Of a stretch of DNA of 64,000 nucleotides, positions 17,913 through 25,972 are shown one piece after another. The notes below the pieces were generated by a model. It was not told the origin of the DNA. It saw nothing but the letters and a program-made list of their open reading frames with translations, and did no database searches. This stretch comes from an uncultured Alphaproteobacteria bacterium (lineage in GTDB: Bacteria; Pseudomonadota; Alphaproteobacteria; HIMB59; GCA-002718135). Location of the stretch: the NCBI GenBank assembly GCA_902572735.1, contig CACGGX010000001.1, forward strand, positions 124,001 through 188,000, read 5' to 3'. The stretch's first letter is position 1; each line of letters begins with the position of its first letter. Made by a program: the position numbers and the translations under genes.

Positions 17913-19352
17913 TTATTCTAACCAATCAACCCACTTATTAACCTGTTCTGGTTTTAAAATGTCAAACTGCATATTTCCTTTGTTAAGGAGAAAAATATTT
18001 GCGCTCCTTGTGTCTTGAGCCATTGCCGAACACATCGCGTCCATCAAGCCGTCACTATTAACATCAATAAGAATGCTTTTGTTGCAGTAGGTGTTCCAAG
18101 GGTGTGAGTGCTCATCTTTAACCATGGAGCCCCATTCCTTTGGATCTTGCCATTCATCAAGTGGTTTTAAATGGATGTTGTTATCAGAAAGCTCTAACTT
18201 TCCATTTATATTTTCATAAACAACCCAAGAGGATCCCGAATAATAAGGGCCAACAACGGAGCTTATAATATCAACGTCTCCATCGTTATCAAAATCAAAA
18301 GAGGTCATTTCTGCAACAGTTGAAAAAATAAAATTGCCGTCTTTTGCTGGTTTTAGCTTTTGGGCAATCATAAATTTTCCCGTTCCATCGCCGTGCATTA
18401 ATATTGTTTTTTGTACAGTTTTATCAGACCATTTTTGAGGGGAGTATTTGGCATATTTAGGATTATAAAAATTGTGTGATGATATGATATCTAAAAAACC
18501 ATCGTTATTAAAATCACCTGTTGTTATAGAATGACCACCATGTTTAGTGCATAAAACTGCGTTAAAGTTTCCTTCTCCATCATTAAAATGGCATACTGTG
18601 CCTTTAAATTCAGAAGTAATAACATCGACATCACCGTCATTGTCTATATCTCCAGCATCTGACCCATGAGAAAACCCTAGATAAAGATCGTGTTTTTTGT
18701 CTGTTAAATAACCTGTATGTTTTGATTTTATCCAGCTAAAAGATTTTTCAGAAATAAGAATATGGTTTGGGCTTTCATAACTGAAATTTCCATCTATTAA
18801 TTGAACTGAGGCGTTTGGATGGAATATATCATCTATATTATCACCGTTGAAATCATCGACGATCATTCTTTGAAGAGAGCTTGCATAACCAGCCTCGTTT
18901 GATCCACTATACTTAAAGAAATTGGGGTTTTTTATTTTGTTGAATTTAAAATCGCTTGTTATTATGAATGGTAGAACAGGGTTATAAAGTGCGTTTCCGT
19001 TGGCACAACCTTGTCTTCCTTCTGACTGTGTAAAGTTTCCTGTTGTTCCGCCCGTACCGCACCTATGTCCTGCACCAAAACCAAGATAGTCTAGTTTATT
19101 ATCTCCATTCCAATCACCAAAAGCCGATCCAGATTTATAAAAAATTCCTTTGTCCGAGTTGATATTTTTTTTAAACCATGAGTTGCTGGGTAAAACATAC
19201 TTTCCGTTTTGGTTTTTAAGTGTTTCATCTATAAAATGTCCTGAAAGGGTAATACCTAATTTACTAGCGCTTTCTCTAAATTCATTTGCTTGAACCTTTG
19301 ATAAAAAAAATAGAGTTAAAAAGACAAATGTTAATAATTTTTTAGGAAACAC
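17913..19352 (-). CDS. Exported FG-GAP/VCBS-repeat calcium-binding protein
   Basis: A 479-residue secreted protein, GTG start at 19352, signal peptide through about residue 22 (cleavage after VQA). At least six Asp-rich loops of the type DxNxDGxxD appear: near residues 80 (DWNGDNKLD), 167 (DFNGDNIDD), 235 (DIDNDGDVD), 280 (DFNNDGFLD), 353 (DFDNDGDVD) and 430 (DVNSDGLMD). These are the calcium loops of FG-GAP/VCBS beta-propeller blades, so a seven-bladed propeller is likely. No enzyme motif or anchor is visible. It sits between rho and mnmE, which are usually neighbours, suggesting insertion. Role unknown; adhesion or polysaccharide binding is only a guess from the fold. Confidence 0.75.
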   Translation of the reverse strand: MFPKKLLTFVFLTLFFLSKVQANEFRESASKLGITLSGHFIDETLKNQNGKYVLPSNSWFKKNINSDKGIFYKSGSAFGDWNGDNKLDYLGFGAGHRCGTGGTTGNFTQSEGRQGCANGNALYNPVLPFIITSDFKFNKIKNPNFFKYSGSNEAGYASSLQRMIVDDFNGDNIDDIFHPNASVQLIDGNFSYESPNHILISEKSFSWIKSKHTGYLTDKKHDLYLGFSHGSDAGDIDNDGDVDVITSEFKGTVCHFNDGEGNFNAVLCTKHGGHSITTGDFNNDGFLDIISSHNFYNPKYAKYSPQKWSDKTVQKTILMHGDGTGKFMIAQKLKPAKDGNFIFSTVAEMTSFDFDNDGDVDIISSVVGPYYSGSSWVVYENINGKLELSDNNIHLKPLDEWQDPKEWGSMVKDEHSHPWNTYCNKSILIDVNSDGLMDAMCSAMAQDTRSANIFLLNKGNMQFDILKPEQVNKWVDWLE

Positions 19353-19400
19353 AATTTTTTTTATTCGAAAAAAATAGAAAAAAAAAGAGAATTTTTAAAT

Positions 19401-20657
19401 TTATTTTGTTCCCATGCTTTGGAAGAATTCGCTGTTAGTTTTTGTATTTTTCATTTTATCTAACAAGAACTCCATGGCTTCTGTGCTTCCCATTGGGGCT
19501 AATATTTTTCTTAAAATAAAGATTTTTCCAAGCTCGTCTTTATCAAGTAATAACTCTTCTTTTCTTGTTCCTGACTTACCAATATCAAAAGCTGGATAGG
19601 TTCTTTTTTGACTTAGTTTTCTATCTAGAACCATTTCACTATTACCGGTACCTTTAAATTCTTCAAATATAACTTCATCCATTCTGCTTCCTGTATCTAT
19701 TAAAGCAGTGGCAATAATTGTAAGAGATCCGCCTTTTTCAACGTTTCTTGCAGCACCGAAAAATCTTTTAGGTCTTTGTAAGGCATTGGCATCAACACCT
19801 CCTGTTAATACCTTTCCACTAGAGGGTACAACAGTATTGTAAGCTCTTCCGAGTCTGGTGATTGAATCAAGAAGGATTACAACATCATGTTTATATTCAA
19901 CAAGTCTTTTAGCCTTTTCAATTACCATTTCAGCTACCTGAACGTGGCGTGAAGCGGGTTCATCAAATGTAGAACTAATTACCTCACCTTTAACTGATCT
20001 TTGCATGTCTGTAACTTCTTCTGGTCTTTCATCAATTAACAGAACAATCAGTTTAGCGTCTGGGCTATTAGCAGTTATAGCATTAGCAATTTTTTGCATA
20101 ATTATTGTTTTACCAGTGAAAGGCTGTGCAACAATTAATTGTCTTTGTCCTTTTCCAAGAGGAGCAATAATATCAATTATTCTTTCCGTATTATCCGGCA
20201 TAGGTTTTTCTTGTTCAAGTTTGAACCTTGCTTCAGGATACAATGGTGTTAAATCTTCAAAGTTAACCCTGTTCTTAACTAAATCAGTTTCTTGACCGTT
20301 TATTTTGTTAATTTTAGTTATAGCAAAATATCTTTCCCCCTGCTTTGGAGATCTAATTTCACCTTCAACACTATCACCTGTTCTTAAGCTAAATTTTTTA
20401 ATTTGAGATGGAGAAATATAGATATCATCTGGTCCAGGAAGATAATTTGATTCTGAAGATCTTAAAAAACCGAAACCATCTTGCATAATTTCAATAACCC
20501 CTAAACCAGTAATAATTTCACCCTCTTCAGCAATTGTTTTTAAAATTGCAAACATCAAATCTTGCTTTCTAAGAGAAGAAGGGTTTTCTATACCAAGTTT
20601 GTCTGCTTGTTTTAAAAGCTCTTGGGGTTCTTTTCCTTTTAATTCCTGTAAATTCAT
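19401..20657 (-). CDS. rho: Transcription termination factor Rho
   Basis: A 418-residue Rho hexamer subunit. N-terminal helical domain, then the cold-shock-like RNA-binding domain with GFGFLRS near residue 72, and the RecA-like motor with P-loop PFTGKT near residue 182, Walker [17 protein letters not shown], the Q-loop region ([19 protein letters not shown]) and the R-loop. The P-loop reads PFTGKT where E. coli has PKAGKT. It terminates untranslated transcripts. First gene of the leftward block and immediately adjacent to the presumed origin. Confidence 0.97.
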   Translation of the reverse strand: MNLQELKGKEPQELLKQADKLGIENPSSLRKQDLMFAILKTIAEEGEIITGLGVIEIMQDGFGFLRSSESNYLPGPDDIYISPSQIKKFSLRTGDSVEGEIRSPKQGERYFAITKINKINGQETDLVKNRVNFEDLTPLYPEARFKLEQEKPMPDNTERIIDIIAPLGKGQRQLIVAQPFTGKTIIMQKIANAITANSPDAKLIVLLIDERPEEVTDMQRSVKGEVISSTFDEPASRHVQVAEMVIEKAKRLVEYKHDVVILLDSITRLGRAYNTVVPSSGKVLTGGVDANALQRPKRFFGAARNVEKGGSLTIIATALIDTGSRMDEVIFEEFKGTGNSEMVLDRKLSQKRTYPAFDIGKSGTRKEELLLDKDELGKIFILRKILAPMGSTEAMEFLLDKMKNTKTNSEFFQSMGTK

Positions 20658-21078
20658 AATGTTGTTGGGGTAGTTTAGAAATGAAATAATTTAATAATCA
20701 AAATTGAAGTTAATGTCAAAATAATAATAAATATATAATTTATATATTTAATTGTTGTATTAGTTGTAAGGTTAAAAAGCTTAATTACTGCTTTATTATT
20801 ACATTATTCTTTATTTACCAACATATGAATAACAAATCTAACAAATATGTTAATTTAAAGAATATTGAAAAAAAATTATTATTTTTAAATAATTAGCAAT
20901 TTAATAAATTTTTAATAACTTGTTATTAATTTTGTATAATAAATATATTAACACCCACTTTATAATATTAAGGCAAGTTATTAAGTTGTTAACAACACAT
21001 TTTTAAAACAAAAGAACTATTTCTTAAATTCCAATTATATTTAATAGTGTTTATAACTATAATTTTTATTAACACATT
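20658..21078. other. Candidate chromosomal replication origin (oriC)
   Basis: This 421-base gap, the longest in the window, has no open frame of note and is extremely AT-rich. It separates divergent rho and maf. Several DnaA-box-like nonamers are present, each one or two bases off TTATNCACA: TTATTAACA at 21066-21074, TTATAAACA (minus strand) at 21048-21056, TTAATAACA (minus strand) at 20921-20929 and ATATTAACA at 20945-20953, plus the palindrome TTGTTAACAA at 20987-20996. In other alphaproteobacteria the origin lies between the hemE/rho/mnmE/mnmG/parAB side and the maf/aroE/coaE/dnaQ side, exactly this junction. Two parS-like sites lie 4 kb away. It must also contain the rho and maf promoters. 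Confidence 0.65.
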
Positions 21079-21669
21079 ATGCACCAAAAATTTATATTAG
21101 CCAGTTCAAGCAAATCTAGATACAAAATATTAAAAAATGCAGGATTAAATTTCACACAAAAAAAACCAAATTGCAACGAAGAGGATATAAAAAAAACTAT
21201 TAATAGAAAAACAAAGCCTGAGATTTTTGCAAAAAAACTTTCTTATGAAAAAGCAAGAAGTGTAAGTAGACAAAAACCGTATGCTAATAAAGTTGTTTTA
21301 GGATGTGATACTGTCATTTATCACAATGGAAAAATTTTAGATAAAGTAAATTCTATTGAGAAAGCTAAAAAAAAAATTAGGTCTTTATCAGGAAAGGAAC
21401 ATCTAATAGTATCGGGACTAACTATTTGTTTGAACGGCTCCAAGATTTGGGAAAATTATGAAAAAACTCATGTTAAAATAAGAAAACTTAATAATAGTGA
21501 AATAAACACATACTTAAAAAAAACAGGCAAACAAATACTAAGCTCTGTAGGTTGTTATCAAATAGAAAGTTTGGGCCCTAATATTATTGAAAGCATAAAA
21601 GGAGATTATTTTAATGTTATGGGATTACCTTTATTTAATCTGCTAGATTATTTATATTCAAAAAAATGA
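21079..21669 (+). CDS. maf: Maf-family nucleotide pyrophosphatase
   Basis: A 196-residue Maf/YhdE-type protein. Family marks are ILASSSKSRYKIL at the N-terminus, LGCDTVIYHNGKIL near residue 74 (catalytic Asp), and a C-terminal SVGCYQIESLGPNIIESIKGDYFNVMGLPL segment recognised in pieces. It hydrolyses dTTP, UTP or modified nucleotides. It is first in a run of overlapping genes leading away from the origin and, like its neighbours, very rich in lysine. It overlaps aroE by 4 bases. Confidence 0.93.
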   Translation: MHQKFILASSSKSRYKILKNAGLNFTQKKPNCNEEDIKKTINRKTKPEIFAKKLSYEKARSVSRQKPYANKVVLGCDTVIYHNGKILDKVNSIEKAKKKIRSLSGKEHLIVSGLTICLNGSKIWENYEKTHVKIRKLNNSEINTYLKKTGKQILSSVGCYQIESLGPNIIESIKGDYFNVMGLPLFNLLDYLYSKK

Positions 21670-22448
21670 AAAAACTTTATGTAGTTGGGAACAAAGCATC
21701 GAAAAGTCTTTCACCAACAATATTTAACTATTGGTTTAAAAAATATAACATTAAAGCAAGATACGGGTATTTAGAGCTTACAGAAAAAAACTTTCATAAT
21801 AAAATAAAAGATGTTTTGAAAAAAAAAGATACACTTGGTTTAAATGTAACCATTCCATTTAAAAACAAAATTATCAAACATCTTGGTAAAATAGACACTC
21901 ATGCAAAAAAAATTGGTGCAGTAAATTGTGTAACAAATAAAAAAATTATAAACGGAACGAATACTGATTGGACAGGATATTACAAAACACTACCAAACAT
22001 TAAAAAAACTAAAAATAAAAAAGTTATTATTTTGGGTTATGGAGGTGCATCACACGCTATTCACTATGTTTTAAAGAAGAGGGGTTTTAAGGATATTTTA
22101 ATTTTCAATAGATCTAAGAAAAAAATTAAGTATTCAAAAAAAACTGAGTATACAAAAAAATATAGTGATCTTCAAACACACCTTGAAGGGGTTTTTTTAA
22201 TAATTAATACCACACCAATAAACCCCATGTTGAAAAAACACTTAAAACTTATTACCAAATCCACAATTGTAAGCGACATTGTTTACAGCCCAAAAAACAC
22301 CTCATTTCTCAAACAGTTTCCAAAGAATAAAAAGATTTATGGAATATCAATGTTGATAGAACAGGCCAAACCGTGTTTTAAAATTTGGTTTGCTAAAAAC
22401 CCATCTGTAGATGCGAAAATGCTTAACGCTATTTATAAAAAAATTTAA
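21666..22448 (+). CDS. aroE: Shikimate dehydrogenase
   Basis: A 260-residue AroE: the substrate motif SKSLSPTIFN near residue 13, catalytic Lys in NVTIPFKNKI near 66, Asn/Asp pair (GAVNCVTN, NGTNTDWTG), and NADP-binding GYGGASHAI near 123. It reduces 3-dehydroshikimate in aromatic amino-acid synthesis. About one residue in five is Lys, extreme even for this genome. It overlaps maf by 4 bases and coaE by 1. Confidence 0.95.
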   Translation: MKKLYVVGNKASKSLSPTIFNYWFKKYNIKARYGYLELTEKNFHNKIKDVLKKKDTLGLNVTIPFKNKIIKHLGKIDTHAKKIGAVNCVTNKKIINGTNTDWTGYYKTLPNIKKTKNKKVIILGYGGASHAIHYVLKKRGFKDILIFNRSKKKIKYSKKTEYTKKYSDLQTHLEGVFLIINTTPINPMLKKHLKLITKSTIVSDIVYSPKNTSFLKQFPKNKKIYGISMLIEQAKPCFKIWFAKNPSVDAKMLNAIYKKI

Positions 22449-23038
22449 TGACAAAAACTATAGCAATAACGGGCGGTATAGGATCGGGTAAATCAACCTT
22501 TTGTAGTAGATTAAAAGAAAAAGGTTTTAAGATTCATAGCTCAGATGAGCAGGTGGCCAAAATATATAAAAACCCTGAAAAAAAATTTGTTACTTATTTA
22601 CGTACCATAGGTTTGTCTAAGTCTATTTCAAAAAAAAACATAGATAAAAAAATTATATCAAAGATTATTTTTGAAAATAAGCAGATAAGAAAAAAGCTCG
22701 AGCTATACATATTTAAAATAGTTAGAAAAAAGAGGTCTGATTTTATAAAACAAGAAAAACAAAAAAAAACAAAACTAATTTTTATCGATATACCATTATT
22801 GTTTGAAAACAATTTAGAGAAACAGTTCAACAAAGTAATATCGATAATAGCCTCCAAACGAGTAAGATTAAAAAGATTAAAAAAAACAAGAAACATGACT
22901 GAAAACCAATTTAAGAATATAACTCGATCTCAAACATCAGATGTTATAAGAAAAAAGAAATCTGATTATATTATTTATAACAACTCGACATTAAGGGATT
23001 ATAAAATTAAGATTAATAAGCTAATAAGTAAACTTTAG
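22448..23038 (+). CDS. coaE: Dephospho-CoA kinase
   Basis: A 196-residue P-loop kinase: GGIGSGKSTFC at residues 8-18, an SSDE motif near 30 binding the substrate, and FIDIPLLFENN near 109. It performs the last step of coenzyme A synthesis. The maf-aroE-coaE-dnaQ order is conserved among alphaproteobacteria near the origin. Lysine-rich. The ATG overlaps the aroE stop by one base. Confidence 0.95.
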   Translation: MTKTIAITGGIGSGKSTFCSRLKEKGFKIHSSDEQVAKIYKNPEKKFVTYLRTIGLSKSISKKNIDKKIISKIIFENKQIRKKLELYIFKIVRKKRSDFIKQEKQKKTKLIFIDIPLLFENNLEKQFNKVISIIASKRVRLKRLKKTRNMTENQFKNITRSQTSDVIRKKKSDYIIYNNSTLRDYKIKINKLISKL

Positions 23039-23046
23039 TTAAAACA

Positions 23047-23721
23047 ATGAGAGAAATAGTAATTGATACAGAAACCACAGGCCTTGATTATAAGACTGGT
23101 GATAGAATAATAGAAGTTGGTTGCGTGGAACTCAAAAACTATATTCCTACAGGAAACACACTTCAGTTTTATTGCAAACCAGACAGAAGTATAAGCGAAG
23201 GGGCAAAAAATATTGTGGGTCTTTCAGATGATTTTCTTAATCAACAAAAACCATTTGAAGAAAACCACAAGGAGCTCTTAAATTTTTTGAAAAACGACAC
23301 GTTGATAATTCACAATGCATCATTTGATTTAGGTTTTATAAATAATGAGTTGTCAATCTTAGGATTACCTCATTTAGATAATCCTGTAGTTGATACCGTT
23401 TCTCTTGCAAGAGAAGTTCTAAATACAAGAATAGCTAACCTCGACTATTTGTGCAGAAGGTTTAATATTGATTTATCAGACAGATCATTCCATGGAGCCC
23501 TGCTTGACTCTCAGCTTTTAGCTGCAGTTTATTTAGAGCTTAGAGGGGGTAAGCAGTTTTCTATGGAATTAAACTCAAACAGTGATGAAAAAAATACACA
23601 AATTAACAACAAAAACGAAACAAAAACCAAAATCATAGAGGTTAATGAAGAAGATTATTTGGCTCACAAAGAAATGTTAAAAAAACTAAAAAACCCTCTT
23701 TGGAAAAAATATAACTATTAA
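23047..23721 (+). CDS. dnaQ: DNA polymerase III epsilon subunit (proofreading exonuclease)
   Basis: A 224-residue DEDDh exonuclease: ExoI DTETTGLD (residues 7-14), ExoII NASFDLGFINNEL near 92, and ExoIIIe HGALLDSQLLA near 156. It proofreads for the replicative polymerase. The C-terminal tail after residue 180 is charged and would hold the alpha-subunit contact. It follows coaE by 8 bases. A secB gene, often next in other alphaproteobacteria, is absent here. Confidence 0.95.
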   Translation: MREIVIDTETTGLDYKTGDRIIEVGCVELKNYIPTGNTLQFYCKPDRSISEGAKNIVGLSDDFLNQQKPFEENHKELLNFLKNDTLIIHNASFDLGFINNELSILGLPHLDNPVVDTVSLAREVLNTRIANLDYLCRRFNIDLSDRSFHGALLDSQLLAAVYLELRGGKQFSMELNSNSDEKNTQINNKNETKTKIIEVNEEDYLAHKEMLKKLKNPLWKKYNY

Positions 23722-23751
23722 TATTTGAAAAAGTTATTATATTAAAATCAG

Positions 23752-24333
23752 ATGATTTACGGTGACTTACAATTTTTTGATATTTTGATTTTTGCAGCTA
23801 TTGCTGGATTTATTATTTATAGATTAAGAAGTGTTCTTGGAAAAAGAACAGGATTTCAAAAAAATATATCACAACCAAAGCCTCAAGAAACCAAAAAACA
23901 AGAGGATGTTCAAAAAATACCTTCTTTAATGGATAATGAGACAAAGCTTGAAGCAGTATATAAAAAAGTAAATAATTTTAATCACCGAGAGTTTCTTGAT
24001 GGTGCCAAGAAAGCTTTTGAGATTATAATTTCATCTTTCAACAACGGAGATAAAAAAACACTGAAAAATCTTGTGTCTAAAGATGTTTATTCTGCTTTTG
24101 AAAAAGCGATTGATGAAAAAACAAACAATCCAGAATCACAATTTTATTCACTTATTGTAGAGGGCATCGAAGATGCGAAAGTAGAAAATAACACAATATC
24201 AATATCGGTCAATTTTATCAGTGAACAGATGTTAAATAATGATGAGGGTTCTATTGTTAAAAATAAAGATACTTGGACTTTTGAAAAACCAATAAGCTCT
24301 TCTAGTCCTATATGGATATTAACTCAAACTTAA
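23752..24333 (+). CDS. Tim44/TimA-like membrane-associated protein
   Basis: A 193-residue protein with a single N-terminal membrane segment (FFDILIFAAIAGFIIYRL), a polar linker, and a C-terminal Tim44 domain starting with FLDGAKKAFEIIISSFNNGD and containing LKNLVSKDVYSAFEKAI. Bacterial homologues of mitochondrial Tim44 are typical of alphaproteobacteria and bind the inner membrane; their function is poorly defined. Its place after dnaQ and before the lysozyme and Smr genes is the conserved alphaproteobacterial position. Confidence 0.88.
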   Translation: MIYGDLQFFDILIFAAIAGFIIYRLRSVLGKRTGFQKNISQPKPQETKKQEDVQKIPSLMDNETKLEAVYKKVNNFNHREFLDGAKKAFEIIISSFNNGDKKTLKNLVSKDVYSAFEKAIDEKTNNPESQFYSLIVEGIEDAKVENNTISISVNFISEQMLNNDEGSIVKNKDTWTFEKPISSSSPIWILTQT

Positions 24334-24336
24334 TAT

Positions 24337-24765
24337 TTGTCCTTTAAAGAACTCAAAGACCGAATTAAAAAAAACGAGGGCTATTCTGATAAGCCTTATC
24401 AAGATCAATTAGGGTTTTACACTATTGGTTATGGTCATCTTATTACAGAAAAAGAAAAAAAATATTATATTAAAAAATTTAAAAAAAAATATTTTGAAGA
24501 ATTGTTTGAGATAGACTTTAAAAAAGCACACGAACAATACAAAAAAAAATTTTTTAAAAAAGATCACACAACTTCAGAGAAAGAATTATTGATTGAAATG
24601 ATTTTTCAACTTGGAGCAAAGGGTGTTTCTAAATTTAAGAAAATGCTTTATTTTTTAAACAAAAAACAAAAATTCATGGCATCACTAGAGATGTTAGACA
24701 GTTTGTGGTATTTACAAACACCAGAAAGGGTAAAGAATTTAATTAAATACTATACAAAAAAATAA
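24337..24765 (+). CDS. T4-type lysozyme (glycoside hydrolase 24-like)
   Basis: A 142-residue protein starting at TTG 24337, three bases after the Tim44-like stop. It aligns with phage T4 lysozyme with a constant three-residue offset through the active site: E14, D23 and T29 correspond to T4 E11, D20 and T26, and GFYTIGYGH matches the GYYTIGIGH loop. Further on, MIFQLGAKGVSKF and SLWYLQTPERVKNLI match the C-terminal lobe; about 20 residues of the middle are missing. It should cleave the glycan strands of peptidoglycan. It has no signal peptide or membrane segment, so its route to the periplasm is unclear. There are no other phage genes nearby; in related bacteria this slot holds mltA, so it may replace that enzyme. 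Confidence 0.85.
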   Translation: MSFKELKDRIKKNEGYSDKPYQDQLGFYTIGYGHLITEKEKKYYIKKFKKKYFEELFEIDFKKAHEQYKKKFFKKDHTTSEKELLIEMIFQLGAKGVSKFKKMLYFLNKKQKFMASLEMLDSLWYLQTPERVKNLIKYYTKK

Positions 24766-25304
24766 TGGAAGAAGATTTTTTTCTAAAAAACATGAAGGGC
24801 GTAAAGCCTTTTAAGAAAGATACCTCTATAGTTAAAAAGAAAACAACTAATAAAAAAAATGTAAAATTAGATAAAAAAACCAATACTAAAAATACCAGTA
24901 AAAAAACAATAACTGAACACAAGGTTAGTAACTCAGAGTTTAAGCTATCATTTGGTGAGATTAATAAGGAACTCAAGCGGGGAAAAATTAATATAGATAG
25001 AAGAATTGACCTTCACGGATATGGTTTAGTCGAAGCGCATGAAAAATTTATAAGTGAGGTAAAAAAAAATTATAACAAGAATAAAAGATGTTTGCTTATA
25101 ATTACCGGAAAGGGTGTTCATAAAAAAATTGAAAATGAGCAAGACATAAGCCCTAAACTTTTCTATGGAAAGATTAAAAATTCAATAATAAACTGGATAA
25201 ACGAAGACGATCTTAAGAAATATATCTTAACATATCAAGATGCTGGTTTTGAACATGGGGGTGACGGAGCTCTTTTTGTTTATTTAAGAAAAAAAAAATT
25301 TTAA
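24765..25304 (+). CDS. Smr-domain protein
   Basis: A 179-residue protein whose first 65 residues are a highly basic, low-complexity Lys/Thr/Asn segment, followed by a Smr domain: DRRIDLHGYGLVEAHEKF near residue 83 (LDLHG motif), CLLIITGKGVHKK near 110 (TGxG motif), and AGFEHGGDGALFVYLRK at the end. Smr domains bind nucleic acids and some have nuclease activity on RNA or DNA, including in ribosome rescue. It overlaps the lysozyme stop by one base, and its stop interlocks with the convergent DUF3108 gene through TTAA. Confidence 0.9.
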   Translation: MEEDFFLKNMKGVKPFKKDTSIVKKKTTNKKNVKLDKKTNTKNTSKKTITEHKVSNSEFKLSFGEINKELKRGKINIDRRIDLHGYGLVEAHEKFISEVKKNYNKNKRCLLIITGKGVHKKIENEQDISPKLFYGKIKNSIINWINEDDLKKYILTYQDAGFEHGGDGALFVYLRKKKF

Positions 25305-25972
25305 ATTCTTTCTAACTTAAATACCCTTTTTTTGAAATGAATAAGAATTTCATAAGGAAGTAAATCATCTTTAACTAAAAATTCAATTTTTTTTAAATCA
25401 TTTCTTTTATGATCAGCCCAAATATTTACATAGTCTTCAATTTCTAAAATTATATTTCCATCCTCACTTTTGTTTTGTTTAAGTGTGTAAATTCTTCTCC
25501 CATCAATTGTTTTTGCCTCATTTTCTCCATGTAAAATATTTATAAAAGAGGTGATTGGGTCAAAATATAAATATAAGTCTTCTAGTTCTACCCTAGCTAT
25601 TTCCTCTTCTATAGGCTCTTGTTTTAATTCAATTAAATAATCATCAAAAGACATTTTAACTATTTTTGTTTTCTTCTTCGTTTTCCAAAACTGTTTATAA
25701 TTCTTGGTTTTAAATATGTTGTTTTCAATAACGCCAGTTGAAAGATAACTTCCTTCAAATTTATATAAGGGTGAAAAAATGCCAGAATTTTTCAAGTTAA
25801 TTTCTGTTTGATAAATATTATCATTAATATTTAATGACCAACTAAAATTACCAATTTTTATTCCTGTTGTGCTTACTTTATATTCTGCACTAAAATTATT
25901 TGCATAGGATGTGTTAATTACAAATATAATAAAAAATACTAGAAATTTATTCAAACACAACCTCGTAAACAT
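25301..25972 (-). CDS. DUF3108 exported protein
   Basis: A 223-residue protein from the ATG at 25972 (a TTG one codon earlier is possible). A signal peptide ends near residue 24 (INTSYA). The body is the beta-rich DUF3108 fold: FSAEYKVSTTGIKIGNFSW, then SGIFSPLYKFEGSYLSTG, ending YEILIHFKKRVFKLERI. DUF3108 proteins are periplasmic and of unknown function. The start lies inside the 3' end of the glycosyltransferase gene (26-base overlap), so the two are translationally linked and perhaps act together in the envelope. Confidence 0.75.
   Translation of the reverse strand: MFTRLCLNKFLVFFIIFVINTSYANNFSAEYKVSTTGIKIGNFSWSLNINDNIYQTEINLKNSGIFSPLYKFEGSYLSTGVIENNIFKTKNYKQFWKTKKKTKIVKMSFDDYLIELKQEPIEEEIARVELEDLYLYFDPITSFINILHGENEAKTIDGRRIYTLKQNKSEDGNIILEIEDYVNIWADHKRNDLKKIEFLVKDDLLPYEILIHFKKRVFKLERI

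Noticed and set aside
19353..19400. Intrinsic terminator after rho
   Set aside because: Only A/T-run pairing (poly-T with poly-A) is present, with no GC-containing stem.
24337..24765. Prophage remnant around the T4-type lysozyme
   Set aside because: No integrase, holin, structural genes or attachment repeats are nearby, and flanking genes are conserved housekeeping genes.
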